A stretch of 41,452 bases of DNA. It comes from Candidatus Heimdallarchaeota archaeon. GTDB lineage: Archaea; Asgardarchaeota; Heimdallarchaeia; Heimdallarchaeales; Heimdallarchaeaceae. Position numbers and translations under genes: made by a program. The stretch's first letter is position 1. The number at the start of each line of letters is the position of its first letter. The notes under the pieces were generated by a model that saw nothing but the letters and a program-made list of their open reading frames with translations, searched no databases and had not been told where the DNA came from. The DNA is taken from NCBI GenBank assembly GCA_023132955.1, contig JAGLXK010000541.1, forward strand, positions 1 through 41,452. The letters run 5' to 3'. Of the stretch, positions 40,735 through 41,452 are shown piece by piece.

Positions 40735-41452
40735 TTAACTACCTTTTTGCCTGACAAAATTGATTGAAACAAGTTTTTCTTTTAAGGGAAGGAATTCTTT
40801 ACCATCCCCAGAATAGAACTTAGAGAACCATTCAACCCAGTGAAGCCTTAGTGTGTTAAGGAATGATAATAATCCTTCTATTGGTAATATTATGAATACT
40901 GCCAATAGAATTCCTACGACCCACCATATCCAAGAGATACTAAGAGCTGAAACATAATGCCCATGTATTAATCCTCCTGCAAAGTGTGACAAATCAATAT
41001 GCGCTACGTCTAGGAATACCCCTGAAAATGTTGATACGCCTGCTACTAAATCCACCCCAGTTAAAGTAAATGGTAATCCACTTAAGATTGCATGAACAAG
41101 CAAGAGTGCCATAATTCGGCTGAATGAAAGTGTGTTTGATATTAGTGCAATAATGTGGTCAATTGCATCCATAATTCCATCAGACTTAGCATGAAGATAC
41201 TCTAAAACAAACAATACTGGGACTAGTCCGACCAGATATACAAACGCAGATGGTAACTGTTTAAGTGTAAAATGAAATGCCTGCCAATATATTCCGTTCA
41301 CTCCTACAATGATATTGTAAAGCATGGTAAAAATACCTACATAAATTATAGATAATGAAAGAGGAGCGCCCCAAGATGCAAATCCGTGACCATATCTCAC
41401 GTTTTGATAAACTTTCAATAATATTCCTAATTGAATCATGAGAAATCCTAAC
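40735..41452 (-). CDS. atpI: A/V-type ATP synthase subunit I (subunit a), C-terminal part, 5' end outside window
   Basis: The frame stays open to the window edge, so the N-terminal cytoplasmic stalk and first helices lie beyond 41452. The 239 visible residues are the C-terminal membrane half-channel. They include a hydrophobic helix with LSFSRIMALLLVHAILSG, the family's key Arg-bearing helix (equivalent of SYLRLWALSLAHA), and a later helix pair around WWVVGILLAVFIILPIE. The cytoplasmic end is LNTLRLHWVEWFSKFYSGDGKEFLPL, a strong family signature. An ATG at 41439 is internal. It works with the proteolipid ring in proton or sodium movement. The gene directly precedes subunit C. Confidence 0.93.
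   Translation of the reverse strand, partial: LGFLMIQLGILLKVYQNVRYGHGFASWGAPLSLSIIYVGIFTMLYNIIVGVNGIYWQAFHFTLKQLPSAFVYLVGLVPVLFVLEYLHAKSDGIMDAIDHIIALISNTLSFSRIMALLLVHAILSGLPFTLTGVDLVAGVSTFSGVFLDVAHIDLSHFAGGLIHGHYVSALSISWIWWVVGILLAVFIILPIEGLLSFLNTLRLHWVEWFSKFYSGDGKEFLPLKEKLVSINFVRQKGS

Noticed and set aside
1-41452. CRISPR arrays, insertion sequences, integrase or attachment sites
   Set aside because: No regularly spaced repeats, transposase motifs or long terminal inverted repeats were seen; the broken genes show no flanking element ends.

Overview
The window reads as a stretch of an AT-rich Asgard archaeal genome, most likely from the Heimdallarchaeia side. That placement is inferred from gene content. 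The information-processing genes are archaeal: the aIF5B C-terminus, TiaS, archaeal-type LeuRS, prefoldin beta, two-domain CDC48/VAT and archaeal A/V-type ATPase subunits. Alongside them is a full-length actin that follows eukaryotic actin almost motif for motif, and a seven-helix membrane protein whose soluble tail looks like the longin/roadblock folds common in Asgards. Coding density is high. No gap without a gene exceeds about 260 bases, and I see no tRNA, rRNA, CRISPR array or insertion sequence.

Layout: 1-507 is the end of aIF5B. Positions 616-5697 (minus) hold a probable heat-shock operon hsp20-cdc48-ArsR-type regulator followed by tiaS. A clear BRE/TATA promoter and two inverted repeats lie in front of hsp20. 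Positions 5836-11714 are an accessory stretch: a small charged ORF, a remnant of 3-methyladenine glycosylase I, a SprT-like zinc protease candidate, an APH-type kinase, an O6-alkylguanine alkyltransferase, a flavin-binding split-barrel gene interrupted by TGA, an MFS exporter and an unknown helical protein. Positions 11959-19910 hold an orphan TrpB-like PLP enzyme, a frameshifted HSL-type esterase, TldD, an unknown coiled protein, an M20 deacylase, an HTH protein with an S-layer-like domain, and a flavin reductase.

Positions 20137-26003 hold a bacterial/eukaryotic-type ThrRS, a stand-alone DhaL/FakA-type domain and LeuRS. Positions 26147-31063 hold the 7TM-longin protein, an FAD-oxidoreductase remnant, an Mrp/NBP35 ATPase and a large membrane-anchored surface protein. 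Positions 31105-34280 hold threonine dehydratase, TldE/PmbA and thymidylate kinase. Positions 34285-38202 (minus) are a compact operon: prefoldin beta, a DUF3194-like protein, a DHH phosphoesterase, a double-ABC EcfA and EcfT. Actin and then V-ATPase subunits C and I (cut by the window edge) close the window.

How the genes work together: the protein-quality-control genes (Hsp20, CDC48, their presumed regulator, prefoldin) and actin give the window a proteostasis and cytoskeleton flavour. TldD and TldE are both present but unlinked. Four genes are broken or truncated (Tag, split-barrel, esterase, FAD oxidoreductase), which suggests either ongoing decay of accessory genes or, for the two single-base lesions, assembly error. 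Translation starts are of two kinds: GGTGAT/GGAGG Shine-Dalgarno sites in leaders and operons, and probable leaderless starts about 25 nt after a TATA box. I used these to move several starts to inner codons.
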